Shown piece by piece: positions 34,419 to 43,324 of a stretch of DNA of 64,000 nt. The stretch lies in assembly GCF_002153425.1 (NCBI RefSeq), contig NZ_KZ119600.1:621022-685021 (forward strand). The letters are read 5' to 3'. The translations under genes and the position numbers were made by a program. The first letter of the stretch is position 1. The number at the start of each line of letters is the position of its first letter. The notes beneath the pieces were generated by a model, which saw only the letters and a program-made list of their open reading frames with translations, did no database searches and had not been told where the DNA came from. The DNA is from Litchfieldia alkalitelluris (GTDB lineage Bacteria; Bacillota; Bacilli; Bacillales; Salisediminibacteriaceae).

Positions 34419-36044
34419 ATGGAATGCAAACAAATAAGTGAAACGTTAATAGATTATATAGATGGAAATGTACCTAGGGATGTTAGCCTTGAAATAGAGA
34501 ATCACCTTCCTACGTGTGAAAGGTGCTCGGAAGAATACAGGACATTAAGTGAAGCAGTATCCAGCATCTCGGAAGAATCAGACCATATTAGTGTTCCCAA
34601 CGATTTTTTATCCAACGTAGAATCTAGACTGCCAGAGCGTCCGACACAACAGAACCGAACATTTAGTAAAACTCGTGGTTGGGGAATCACTTTAGCTGCC
34701 GCAGCGGTAGCTTTTCTATTAATTGTATCGTCAATGGGAACGGACGGCTTATCTAGTTTAACGAAATGGTTTGGCTCACCATCAGCAGAGGATGTTTTAT
34801 TAGATAGCATTATTGAAAAGGGATATGGCGAAAGGGTAGAAATAACCGCAGTGGATCAAGGCATTCAAGTGACGATCACTGAAGTTGTTGCAGATGAGAT
34901 GCAGATCGTCCTTTATTATGAAATAAAGGATTTGGAAGGACAGCAAGAGGTAGATTTTAGCTTTACGAATGTTTGGGTGTCTAATCAAGAGGAACTTCTC
35001 ATGCCAGAGGGTGGAATTGAGTACTTTGATCGTCATATGAGTGTAATGGCCTATCAGCATTTAGAAACAGAAAAGGATTCGGTGACAAGGGGAAAAATGG
35101 TTTTTCCAGCTACGGAACGAGAGTCTGGGGAGCTACAACTTATTATAGATAAATTGGTAGAGCCTGCTCCAGACTGGAACGCTGATGATGAATATATGGT
35201 AGGGAATGTGGCTGGTGAGACGGAAGAGCAATTCTCTGTTACTGGGGAGTGGACCTTGAATGTCCCGTTTACACAACATCCTGTCAAAACTTATACGGTT
35301 CACGACGACCCAGTGGAGATATACGATGGTGAGGCAAGTGCTCATGTGAAAAAGGTGGAAGTAGGTCCGACAAACACATTTGTTCATATGAACTTAAGTA
35401 GGACGGAGGAGAGTGGGGGAAATAACCCCTATCTTCAAGTAGACAGCTTGCGAATAAATGGCGAGAAGGATTTTTATCAAGATATTCTTCGACCTGTCGG
35501 CACCCGGTATGCATTTGGAACAAGTGACCTACTTGTGTTTGAAACGATTTACTTGGAAGAAGTGGATCAGCTTGAAGTGATATTTAACCTTGCCAGCATT
35601 TTTGTGGAGGACTATCATTTCGTCCCTGTTGACTCGGATAATATGATATTTGATTATAACGGTACGAACTTCACGATCAGCATGATGGAAGTAGGGGAAA
35701 CGTACACAACTATTCAAGTGACCGAGGATTATTATCCAGAGAGGGAACATGATATTACTTATATTGACGTCGCAATAAACGGACATTCCTTATCAATGAA
35801 TCCTAGTAGCTTCATTGTAGTTGATCCAGATGGTAGACGTCATGAAACGAATGATTACCCTGATCCAGCTGAATTGGACGGGGCAGAAATTTATTCAGTA
35901 GAACACATTCTTCGAGTATCAAACGACTACTTTTTTCAAAAGGAAGATGTGGAATTAGAAAGTGTGATGATTGCTGGTTATAGTAACCAAACTTATAAGG
36001 TTGAAAGAGTGATCTTACAGGACTTGCGGATAGAGAATGATTAA
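34419..36044 (+). CDS. Zinc-finger anti-sigma factor with DUF4179-like outer domain
   Basis: A 541-residue transmembrane anti-sigma protein. The N-terminal zinc-finger (HLPTCERCSEEY, H-x3-C-x2-C) holds the sigma factor in the cytoplasm; one helix (WGITLAAAAVAFLLIVSSMG, ~85-104) crosses the membrane; the ~430-residue outer part resembles the DUF4179/DUF5643 beta-sandwich domains of Bacillus anti-sigma factors. Many acidic residues are present outside. GAGGTG lies 8 bases before the ATG at 34419; an ATG at 34413 is closer. The signal that releases the sigma factor is unknown. Confidence 0.87.
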   Translation: MECKQISETLIDYIDGNVPRDVSLEIENHLPTCERCSEEYRTLSEAVSSISEESDHISVPNDFLSNVESRLPERPTQQNRTFSKTRGWGITLAAAAVAFLLIVSSMGTDGLSSLTKWFGSPSAEDVLLDSIIEKGYGERVEITAVDQGIQVTITEVVADEMQIVLYYEIKDLEGQQEVDFSFTNVWVSNQEELLMPEGGIEYFDRHMSVMAYQHLETEKDSVTRGKMVFPATERESGELQLIIDKLVEPAPDWNADDEYMVGNVAGETEEQFSVTGEWTLNVPFTQHPVKTYTVHDDPVEIYDGEASAHVKKVEVGPTNTFVHMNLSRTEESGGNNPYLQVDSLRINGEKDFYQDILRPVGTRYAFGTSDLLVFETIYLEEVDQLEVIFNLASIFVEDYHFVPVDSDNMIFDYNGTNFTISMMEVGETYTTIQVTEDYYPEREHDITYIDVAINGHSLSMNPSSFIVVDPDGRRHETNDYPDPAELDGAEIYSVEHILRVSNDYFFQKEDVELESVMIAGYSNQTYKVERVILQDLRIEND

Positions 36045-36117
36045 AGATTAAAGGAATATCCCTAACAAATACCGAATGTAACCAACAGAAAAAGTAATTT
36101 GGGTAGGGGGAAGAGTA

Positions 36118-37290
36118 ATGAAAACAACCAGTGTTGGAGTCAGAGTTGTTTATGTGATTCTTTTTTCAGGATTGATCGTATTTGGTGGCTTCGTGACAAC
36201 GATTATAACTTTATTAGCAGGGTTACGACAGGATTTTTATGTACCCTTTATCATTACAACATGTATCGGATTAATAGTCTTCTTTATCATAAATCAGTTT
36301 CAATTATTGAAGAAGCGATTACAAAAGATAAGTGTGGGCATTTTTGCTGGTGTAATTGTTATTGCCCTCTCAGCTAATATTGCATATGAGGTCTACATTG
36401 ATAATCTTGAGATGGTGAAAGATACGGAAGTGGATCTTATGGCTTATGAGCCATTTAAAGAGGGTTCTAATGTGGCCAGGCTGGATGGACCTGCTTCATT
36501 GCAACTGGCAGATGAGAACCTCCCTAGATTAGATGGAGCAACTGCATTATACCCTGTCTATGCGGCTTTCGTTCAGGCTACGTATCCAGAAAAACTCTAT
36601 GATCCCTATGGGACGATAGTAATGTCTACAAAAACAGGGGGAGCGTATGAAAATTTAGTTAAAGGGGAAGTGGACATCATTTTTGCAGCAGGTCCTTCTG
36701 CAGGTCAACAACGTCAAGCAGATCTCCATGGTGTGGAATTGGAAATGATACCAATTGGTAGGGAAGCGTTCGTATTTTTTGTAAATGCTAGAAACCCTGT
36801 GGAAGGACTCACTATTGAGGAAATCCAAAATATTTATGCTGGGGATATTACGAGTTGGAGCGAAGTAGGGGGCGACAATGACGCCATTCGTGCTTTTCAA
36901 AGACCAGAAGGAAGCGGAAGTCAGACTGCTTTGGAAAACTTGATGGGGGATATTCCTCTTATGACTCCTCCTACAGAAGACATCGTAGGAGGTATGGGTG
37001 GGATTATTAGTGAAACTTCAAACTATAAGAATTATCGAAACGCCTTAGGTTATTCCTTTAGATATTACTCGACAGAAATGGTCCAAGATGGTGGAATAAA
37101 GCATCTTGCGGTTAATGGTGTGTATCCGAGTAAGGAGACAATCAGGTCTGGAGAGTATCCTATCGCAAGCGAGTTTTATGCCATTACTGCAGGTAGTGAT
37201 AACCCACATATTGATGAATTTATTGAATGGATTTTATCTGAAGAAGGGCAGGAGCTTATAGAAAAAACAGGATATGTGCCTATAAAATAA
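36118..37290 (+). CDS. Membrane-anchored PstS-like substrate-binding protein
   Basis: A 390-residue protein with three N-terminal helices (residues ~7-34, 42-60, 71-90) and an outer PBP-like domain related to PstS. The domain shows LDGATALYPVYAAF, STKTGGAYENLVKG and the anion-binding PEGSGSQTALENLMG motif. Ordinary PstS proteins have a cleaved signal or lipid anchor, not three helices, and sit in an ABC operon; none is seen here. It lies 73 bp after the anti-sigma gene on the same strand, probably in one operon, and may sense phosphate or a similar anion. TAGGGGGAAG precedes the ATG. Confidence 0.85.
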   Translation: MKTTSVGVRVVYVILFSGLIVFGGFVTTIITLLAGLRQDFYVPFIITTCIGLIVFFIINQFQLLKKRLQKISVGIFAGVIVIALSANIAYEVYIDNLEMVKDTEVDLMAYEPFKEGSNVARLDGPASLQLADENLPRLDGATALYPVYAAFVQATYPEKLYDPYGTIVMSTKTGGAYENLVKGEVDIIFAAGPSAGQQRQADLHGVELEMIPIGREAFVFFVNARNPVEGLTIEEIQNIYAGDITSWSEVGGDNDAIRAFQRPEGSGSQTALENLMGDIPLMTPPTEDIVGGMGGIISETSNYKNYRNALGYSFRYYSTEMVQDGGIKHLAVNGVYPSKETIRSGEYPIASEFYAITAGSDNPHIDEFIEWILSEEGQELIEKTGYVPIK

Positions 37291-37441
37291 TAATACTCTA
37301 CGGATAACTAGAAGTAATACTTGGGATTAGAAATTATACCCAATTAGAAAAAGTGGTATGATGAAAAAGTAGGATATGTTTAAAGAGTATTTATCTTCCA
37401 ATCTTTAAGGGTGACATGGAGGTAACGATACTATTTTCGAA

Positions 37442-37837
37442 ATGGAGCAAAAAATAATTGTTGAATATTTAGTTGAAAAAGTTTCTCCATTATTCATCAT
37501 CTTGTTTGGATCAGCTGTAAAGGGAAATTTTAAGCATAATAGTGATTATGATATTGCTTTTTTAAGTAATGAGCAATATGATAGCTACCAATTGTTTTTA
37601 CGTTCTCAAGAACTGGCTGAAAAGCTTCATCGGGAAGTAGATTTGATTGATTTAAGTAGGGCTAGTACCGTTTTCAAAGCACAAATTATTCATACAGGTA
37701 AAGCCATTTATTGTAAAGATAAGCTTACCAAAGATCATTTTGATATAAAAACAATGAAAATGTATGCTAAGTTAAATGAAGAACGATTACCTATTATGCG
37801 AAGTATAGATGAAAGTGGGTCTATATATGAACAATGA
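37442..37837 (+). CDS. mntA: MntA-type antitoxin nucleotidyltransferase
   Basis: A 131-residue minimal nucleotidyltransferase. The catalytic GSx10DxD motif is exact: GSAVKGNFKHNSDYD. In MntA-HepT modules this enzyme adds AMP to the HepT toxin at a tyrosine and so neutralises it. The ATG at 37442 lies 18-20 bases after GGAGG, which is long, so a slightly earlier non-ATG start is possible. It overlaps the hepT start by 11 bp. Confidence 0.88.
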   Translation: MEQKIIVEYLVEKVSPLFIILFGSAVKGNFKHNSDYDIAFLSNEQYDSYQLFLRSQELAEKLHREVDLIDLSRASTVFKAQIIHTGKAIYCKDKLTKDHFDIKTMKMYAKLNEERLPIMRSIDESGSIYEQ

Positions 37838-38246
37838 TGTTTTATTAAATAAAATTAATATTATTGAACGTTGTATTCGCCGAATTCATGAGGAGTATGG
37901 GAACACACCAGCCAATTTAAATAATTATACAAAACAAGATTCCATTGTACTAAATATTCAACGAGCTTGTGAAGCTAGTATAGATCTAGCTATGCATATT
38001 GTTGCAGAGAAGAAGCTTGGCCTTCCGCAGAATAGTAGAGATGCATTTTCACTAATAGAAGGTCAGGGGATTATTTCAACTTCATTGTCTAAAAAAATGA
38101 AAGCAATGGTGGGATTTCGAAACATTGCCATGCATGACTATCAGGAGTTGAACCTTGTGATTCTCCAAAAAATAGTGGAAACTCATTTGAATGACTTCAC
38201 TGAATTTACGAAAGTAGTCCTTCAGTGCAAGGACAATAAACATTGA
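37827..38246 (+). CDS. hepT: HepT-like ribonuclease toxin
   Basis: A 139-residue all-helical HEPN-domain protein. The Rx4HxY active-site motif appears as RNIAMHDY, as in HepT toxins, which cleave RNA and are neutralised by AMP addition to the Tyr. The start MNNDVLLNKINIIERCIRRI fits the family; a frame start at 37809 is also possible. It is expressed with mntA as a type VII toxin-antitoxin pair. Confidence 0.88.
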   Translation: MNNDVLLNKINIIERCIRRIHEEYGNTPANLNNYTKQDSIVLNIQRACEASIDLAMHIVAEKKLGLPQNSRDAFSLIEGQGIISTSLSKKMKAMVGFRNIAMHDYQELNLVILQKIVETHLNDFTEFTKVVLQCKDNKH

Positions 38247-38371
38247 ACAGTAACATAGACTTTAAAAAATAATTTCCAATGTTTATTTGAGATATGCATT
38301 GGTTATAATAAGCAGGCAAAGATAAATTTGCAAAAAAAATGTTCTGTAACAGATTTAGGAGGAAATTTTTA

Positions 38372-38572
38372 ATGGAAAACGGAAAAGTAAAATGGTTTAA
38401 CAGTGAGAAAGGCTTCGGATTCATCGAGCGTGAAGGTGGGGACGATGTATTTGTACACTTCTCTGCAATTCAAGGTGAAGGATTTAAATCGTTAGATGAA
38501 GGTCAAGAAGTTACTTTCGACATCGAAGAAGGACAACGTGGACCTCAAGCAGTAAATGTACAAAAAGCATAA
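38372..38572 (+). CDS. cspB: Cold-shock protein
   Basis: A 66-residue cold-shock-domain protein that binds single-stranded RNA. The RNP1 motif KGFGFIE and RNP2 motif DVFVHFSAI are intact. Length and the KVKWFN start match Bacillus CspB/CspD. AGGAGGA precedes the ATG at 38372. A TATAAT at 38304-38309 suggests an untranslated leader of about 55 bases, as usual for csp mRNAs. Confidence 0.95.
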   Translation: MENGKVKWFNSEKGFGFIEREGGDDVFVHFSAIQGEGFKSLDEGQEVTFDIEEGQRGPQAVNVQKA

Positions 38573-38612
38573 ATAATCAACCAATTTGGTAAACCAATAT
38601 ACCAAAAAAACA

Positions 38613-38644
38613 GGCCTAGAATTATTCATTCTAGGTCTTTTTTT
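38613..38644 (+). terminator. Terminator after csp gene
   Basis: GGCCTAGAA and TTCTAGGTC pair with one G-T wobble around a 7-base loop, followed by eight T residues. Confidence 0.9.
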
Positions 38645-38686
38645 CAATTTAAGTCAAAAGATCTCTAACTACAATGATCCTTTCCC

Positions 38687-39340
38687 TCACTTAAACCACC
38701 GATGAATAAGTAACAAAAATAAGATTGTTGTAACGGTTAAGATGAGTACCATAATATGTGCATCCATCATCCTATTTGCTTGGACTGCATCGTAAATTGC
38801 GATAGAAAGTGTCTGAGTTTTTCCAGGAATATTGCCTGCCACCATTAGCGTGGCACCGAATTCTCCCATCGCCCTTGCAAACCCTAATACTAGACCGGCA
38901 AGAATTCCTTTGTAGGCAAGGGGGGTGATGATATGAAGCAATACCCGAAATTTACTTGCACCATCTATCTCCGCCGCATGTATAACATCAACATCAATGG
39001 ACTCAAAAGATGCTTGGATAGGCCTTACTAAAAGGGGGAGAGCGGCGATGACAGCAGCGACGACAGCAGCCCTCCATGTGAAAACAATAGTTTGCCCTGT
39101 AAGTGCTTCTGTCCATTGCCCAATGAAACTCCCGCGCCCTAAAAGAAGGAGAAGATAATAGCCAAGTACAGTCGGAGGAATAACTAAAGGGATAGTGATT
39201 ACTATCGATAAAAAGCTTGTTAATTTTGATTTTTTATAAGCGAACCACCAAGCGCAAAATATCCCAATTAAAAATGCAATAGTGGTCGCAATTACTGAGA
39301 TTCTTAAAGATAACATTAAGGGATTGATGATATTATCCAT
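38687..39340 (-). CDS. modB: Molybdate ABC transporter permease
   Basis: A 217-residue inner-membrane permease with five to six helices. The ABC-interaction loop ARAMGEFGATLMVAGNIPG is the clear ModB signature, and VLGYYLLLLLGRGSFIG is also typical. It would work with a ModA binding protein and a ModC ATPase to import molybdate, but neither gene is in the flanking DNA. No good ribosome site precedes the ATG at 39340. Confidence 0.87.
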   Translation of the reverse strand: MDNIINPLMLSLRISVIATTIAFLIGIFCAWWFAYKKSKLTSFLSIVITIPLVIPPTVLGYYLLLLLGRGSFIGQWTEALTGQTIVFTWRAAVVAAVIAALPLLVRPIQASFESIDVDVIHAAEIDGASKFRVLLHIITPLAYKGILAGLVLGFARAMGEFGATLMVAGNIPGKTQTLSIAIYDAVQANRMMDAHIMVLILTVTTILFLLLIHRWFK

Positions 39341-39480
39341 TTTTCTATGTCAAAGCAATATTCCAATATATCGCTTGCCCTTTCTACTCATTAATTAGCT
39401 ACTTTTAAAAAAACAATTTGTGAATCAGATATTATAAGTATAGCACCCGCGAACGGGATAATGCTAATACGTCAGGTGTC

Positions 39481-39506
39481 AAAAAAAGGCCTCCGAGGAG
39501 ACCTTT
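39481..39506 (-). terminator. Terminator after flavoprotein gene
   Basis: AAAGGCCTCC and GGAGACCTTT pair with one mismatch; on the minus strand the stem runs into seven T residues. Confidence 0.8.
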
Positions 39507-39513
39507 CCAACTA

Positions 39514-40077
39514 TTACGCTTTTAAAATGTCATGATCAACGTATCTTTCACCATTTATCTCACTGATAATGTTGATTGCAACAGATGCACCATGTCCAGC
39601 TGTAATGATTGTATGAACACTTACACCTGCAATTGTTCCAGCAGCCCAAATTCCATCAACATTTGTTTTACCGTCTTCTTGTACATCAATAACAGTTTTG
39701 ATTCTAGGCTCTGTTGCTGGGACTGTATCGACACCAGCTTTTTCTGCTAAATCAGTAGCAACGCCTGTAGCGATGAGGACATGCTTTGCTTTATATTCTT
39801 CACCCTCAGTTTTCACTGTGAATTCACTACCATCTTTGACAATGTCAGTGACAGTTGCTTCTTTTAACTCTGCACCTAGTTTTGTGGCTTGATCTTTACC
39901 AGTTTGTAAAAGGTCTGGACCAGAGATTCCAGGTGCTCCATAATGGTTTTCCACCCATGCTTTAGCTGTTAAACTTTTTTCGTTGTCGATAAGAAGTGTT
40001 TTCTTGCCTGCTTTTGCTGAAAAAATTGCGGCGCTTGCTCCTGCAGGTCCTGCACCAATAATTAGAATATCATACAT
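39514..40077 (-). CDS. Single-domain TrxB-like flavoprotein
   Basis: A 187-residue FAD-binding protein. The dinucleotide-binding IIGAGPAGASAAIFSAKAG motif starts at residue 6, ATGV closes the FAD site, and VDGIWAAGTIAG matches the thioredoxin-reductase C-terminal FAD motif. It is about 120 residues shorter than thioredoxin reductase because the NADPH domain with the CxxC pair is missing. It may therefore use another electron partner. GGGAGGC precedes the ATG. A MarR gene lies 100 bp upstream on the same strand. Confidence 0.83.
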   Translation of the reverse strand: MYDILIIGAGPAGASAAIFSAKAGKKTLLIDNEKSLTAKAWVENHYGAPGISGPDLLQTGKDQATKLGAELKEATVTDIVKDGSEFTVKTEGEEYKAKHVLIATGVATDLAEKAGVDTVPATEPRIKTVIDVQEDGKTNVDGIWAAGTIAGVSVHTIITAGHGASVAINIISEINGERYVDHDILKA

Positions 40078-40179
40078 GATTAATAGCCTCCCATTGAATA
40101 TTTATATACAGGGGAAGTCCCCTTCTTCCTATTTTGTTGGTATAGCAACAATTGGGTAAAGGAGTATGAGGTTTCCTTC

Positions 40180-40605
40180 TTACTCCACATTCTTCCTCAT
40201 TTTTTTTAATATGCTCTCGAGGATTTGCAGTTCATCCTTTGTAATACCCTTACAAACCTGTTCATTAAACCTCTCCGAAATCGGAATAATGGACTCTCCT
40301 AACTCCCTGCCTTTTTCAGTTAAGAATAATTTTACTGAGCGTCGATCAATATCGCAGCTGTTCCGATTAATAAAACCTTTTTTTTCGAGATTAGATGCCA
40401 TACGTGCAATATTTGTTTTATCTTTCCTTAGCTTCTCGGCAATTTGATACTGAGAAAGGCCATCTTTTTCCCAAAGAAGCATCATAATAAGGTTTTGTTC
40501 AGGAGCCAAATTAAAAGTTTCTAGCTTAGACTTTATATAACTTGTAAGTTGTAAATCGGTCTGATGAATTTGGATGCTTATGTAATCCTCTAAGGACAAT
40601 TTCAA
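40180..40605 (-). CDS. MarR-family transcriptional regulator
   Basis: A 141-residue winged-helix repressor. The DNA-binding stretch is DGLSQYQIAEKLRKDKTNIARMASNLE followed by the wing DRRSVKLFLTEKGREL. MarR proteins respond to phenolic compounds or oxidation. The start is a TTG at 40605 with GGGGGGAT upstream. It is likely to control itself and the flavoprotein gene 100 bp downstream; the gap holds a GGGGAAGTCCCC dyad that could be its operator. Confidence 0.87.
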   Translation of the reverse strand: MKLSLEDYISIQIHQTDLQLTSYIKSKLETFNLAPEQNLIMMLLWEKDGLSQYQIAEKLRKDKTNIARMASNLEKKGFINRNSCDIDRRSVKLFLTEKGRELGESIIPISERFNEQVCKGITKDELQILESILKKMRKNVE

Positions 40606-40708
40606 ATAATATCCCCCCAGAAAGCTTTAGTTGCTATATACACCATTTACCAACAATCATAAGTGAATGGAGTAAGGGAGTCAAAGTTTTTGACTTCAGA
40701 ATTTACAA

Positions 40709-41194
40709 TTAATTTAATGGGAATTCCTGAATGACCTCTACCCCGTCAATGAGTAGCAGCACAGCATCATATGCATTTTTCTCCACTTCCTGAAAGTCAG
40801 CCTCCTCATTAATTTGATACTCAATATTAAATTTTGCATCTTGGTGAGGTTCAAAAATGCCAGATGCTCCTCCACCCATTGATCTCATTTTTTTGTATGT
40901 TGTGTTTTCTTCCATGACCATTAGCTTTTCAAGGGCTTCATTAGGTCTAACTGTTATTTGAAAACCAAGGGGGTGGTGTCCAGGGTAGTCAAACTCACTT
41001 TCAAGTCTTGAATCCCCTTGATTTGTAATTGTAATATCGTATCTAAGGATGTGCTCAGCCTCAATGATTGTTGTATGTACTTCTGTTAAAACCAAATCTA
41101 CCTTTTCACTTTTTGAGAGGCCTAAAAGGGGGAGAAGTCCAATTAGGGTGACCAAAATGAATAATGTTTTAGTAACAGTAACGGCTTGTTTCAT
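40709..41194 (-). CDS. Exported protein of unknown function
   Basis: A 161-residue protein with an N-terminal signal-like helix (TLFILVTLIGLLPLLGL) and a beta-rich outer domain (LRYDITITNQGDSRLES). AGAAGGAT precedes the ATG. It follows a DUF3888-like gene by 32 bp on the same strand, so the two form a small operon. No family recognised. Confidence 0.65.
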   Translation of the reverse strand: MKQAVTVTKTLFILVTLIGLLPLLGLSKSEKVDLVLTEVHTTIIEAEHILRYDITITNQGDSRLESEFDYPGHHPLGFQITVRPNEALEKLMVMEENTTYKKMRSMGGGASGIFEPHQDAKFNIEYQINEEADFQEVEKNAYDAVLLLIDGVEVIQEFPLN

Positions 41195-41226
41195 AGTAAA
41201 TCCTTCTTTCCTGTTGAGGTTTCAGT

Positions 41227-41724
41227 TTAAATATCTTCATGTACTAAATCTACTACTATAATTTCAGACGGTTTAATATTTAACGTTAAGGTTGAAATAC
41301 CTAAAGGTTCATTAGTCTCAGAATAAGGTTTTAAACGAATCATTACATGAAAATCATAATGCTTACTTTTCTCATTTTCGCCTTTGTGCTGAAATCTTGC
41401 CAGTTCAATAATATCAGTATTGTATAAATCGAATTGCACTGGTTCCTTATAGTATTCTTGTAAAGCTGAGGAAAAAGTAGGTGATAGCATTGTTAGGAAT
41501 ACATCTGATAATATTTCATTTTGGTGTGACTCATTTTCTAAAGAGAAAGGATCCTGGTCTAGTGGTGCATAACCATCTTCTGTTCGTCCGAATGTTTGAA
41601 TAACTTCATTTGTCGATGTAGGTGACAACTGTATCTCTTTACCTTTTACCTCATCTGCTTGAACATGTGAAAGAACAACGATAGCCCCAAGAATTACGAA
41701 TATAATCCAGCTGCGTCTAGTCAT
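41227..41724 (-). CDS. DUF3888-like exported protein
   Basis: A 165-residue protein with a signal-like N-terminus (SWIIFVILGAIVVLSHVQA) and a mature part whose DVFLTMLSPTFSSALQEYY and FDLYNTDIIELARF segments resemble the DUF3888 domain of Bacillus exported proteins. AGGAAAG lies about 13 bases before the ATG at 41724; a GTG at 41736 in the same frame is an alternative. Function unknown. Confidence 0.72.
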   Translation of the reverse strand: MTRRSWIIFVILGAIVVLSHVQADEVKGKEIQLSPTSTNEVIQTFGRTEDGYAPLDQDPFSLENESHQNEILSDVFLTMLSPTFSSALQEYYKEPVQFDLYNTDIIELARFQHKGENEKSKHYDFHVMIRLKPYSETNEPLGISTLTLNIKPSEIIVVDLVHEDI

Positions 41725-41922
41725 GAGTAGTACCACACTTTCCTGTAGAATTTATTTAGTATTACTATGGTAAAAAACGCCATTGATTATGCATGTTTGT
41801 AGAAATCTAAAGGAAAACATGTTGCGGGATGAATATAAAAAATGGGTATGAAAATAAATTTATTTAGAACACTAACAAAGTAATATGACTCTTAACCACA
41901 AATTAAAGTGAAGGTGAGCGAG

Positions 41923-42741
41923 ATGAAAAAGGGGATCTGTTTAAAAATTGGGCTAGTATTGCTGTTATTAGTAACTATAAGTGCTAATTCAGTGTGGGCG
42001 ACAGAGAGTAATCAAATATATAATTGGAACTTTAAGCCATCAAAAAATAATGAGCCTGCAACTACAGAACCGATTTATGAGGAGCTTCTAGATAAATATG
42101 GTGGCTTCTATATTGGAGATACAACAAAAAAAGAAATTTACTTAACATTCGATAATGGTTACGAAAATGGATATACAGAAAAAGTGTTGGACGTCTTAAA
42201 AGAGAAGGATGTACCAGCTGCTTTTTTTGTAACTGGACATTACCTTGATAAACAGCGTGATCTTATCATGAGAATGGAAGAAGAGGGGCATATTGTTGGA
42301 AATCACTCTTATCATCACCCTAGCTTACCAGAAGTTTCAGATGAACGGATAGAGAGGGAATTGGAAAGCTTACGTGATTTATATGAAGAGGTCACTGGAA
42401 ATGATCGGGACAGTATGCGTTATTTAAGACCGCCTAGAGGGACCTTTAGTGAAAGAAGTTTGGCGCGGACTTTAGAGTTAGGATATATTAATGTCTTTTG
42501 GTCTTTTGCTTATAAAGACTGGGTTACTCAAGAGCAGCGTGGGTGGAAATATGCGTATGATTCCATTATGAGGCGTGTGCACCCAGGGGCAATTTTGCTA
42601 CTTCATTCCGTTTCGAGTGATAATGCTGAAGCCTTGCCTAAAGTGATTGATGACTTGAGGGAACAGGGGTATAAGTTCAAGAGTTTAGATGATCTTGTAT
42701 TTGAAAAAGGTCTACCTCGGGATTTTCCTACAGATGACTAA
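41923..42741 (+). CDS. pdaA: Delta-lactam-biosynthetic de-N-acetylase
   Basis: A 272-residue exported polysaccharide deacetylase, used to make muramic delta-lactam in the spore cortex, which is required for germination. A signal peptide (LVLLLLVTISANSVWA) precedes the catalytic NodB domain with TFDNGYENG (the DN variant diagnostic of PdaA), GNHSYHHP and LRPPRGTFSE. Length is as in B. subtilis PdaA (263). AAGGTGAG lies before the ATG at 41923. Confidence 0.94.
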   Translation: MKKGICLKIGLVLLLLVTISANSVWATESNQIYNWNFKPSKNNEPATTEPIYEELLDKYGGFYIGDTTKKEIYLTFDNGYENGYTEKVLDVLKEKDVPAAFFVTGHYLDKQRDLIMRMEEEGHIVGNHSYHHPSLPEVSDERIERELESLRDLYEEVTGNDRDSMRYLRPPRGTFSERSLARTLELGYINVFWSFAYKDWVTQEQRGWKYAYDSIMRRVHPGAILLLHSVSSDNAEALPKVIDDLREQGYKFKSLDDLVFEKGLPRDFPTDD

Positions 42742-42785
42742 ATGGAGCTAGACAACCATTTAAAAACATGTACTCTATATTTACA

Positions 42786-42827
42786 AAAGGAGACCCTAAC
42801 ATTAAGTAAAATGTAGGAGTCTCCTTT
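42786..42827. terminator. Bidirectional terminator between pdaA and GAF gene
   Basis: AAAGGAGAC and GTCTCCTTT form a perfect outer stem with an ACATT/AATGT inner stem. It lies between convergent genes. Confidence 0.85.
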
Positions 42828-42833
42828 AGTTTT

Positions 42834-43199
42834 TTAATTAGCAAAGCTCGTTTCCCCAATGGCACTTGCAATTGTTTCTAATGTACTAACATCCGTAACA
42901 TCAAATGCAATTGCTTCGCGAGTACGAACGATTAACATTCCTAAACTTTCATCATCAGAAGTTTTAATAGGAAACTTTAATTCGCTGTTTGTTTCCCACT
43001 GAAGATCATTTTCCTTATCAGATGCTGCCATAAGTCGAACTTCAGAATTGTTTTCGTAAAAATAAATTCCTGCCCAATCAATGTACGGCACTTGATCTAC
43101 TAAACTATGCACCGTCTTATCAAGGATATCTTGAAGATTTTTCTTCTTGTATACTTCAGCCATAATTTGCAATGAAGCTACATCTGTTGGTATAGACAA
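42834..43199 (-). CDS. GAF-domain protein
   Basis: A 121-residue single GAF domain (VPYIDWAGIYFYE, LGMLIVRTREAIAF, LETIASAIG). It resembles the short GAF / free methionine-(R)-sulfoxide reductase family, but the cysteines needed for that activity are absent, so a ligand-binding role is more likely. The start is a TTG at 43199 with AAAGGGAGAG upstream; the ATG at 43229 would put the ribosome site inside the gene. Confidence 0.8.
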   Translation of the reverse strand: MSIPTDVASLQIMAEVYKKKNLQDILDKTVHSLVDQVPYIDWAGIYFYENNSEVRLMAASDKENDLQWETNSELKFPIKTSDDESLGMLIVRTREAIAFDVTDVSTLETIASAIGETSFAN

Positions 43200-43324
43200 T
43201 ATAATCTCTCCCTTTAAACAGTTTCGCAAATCTATTCTATCAAAAGTTTAGGGAATTTTGGGCTGCCAACTTAAGGAAGTAGGTGAAATCTGATAGAATG
43301 TATGTCAAGAAAGGCGGTGTACGT

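Noticed and set aside
42834..43199. Free methionine-(R)-sulfoxide reductase
   Set aside because: The GAF fold fits, but the catalytic cysteines needed for that activity are missing.
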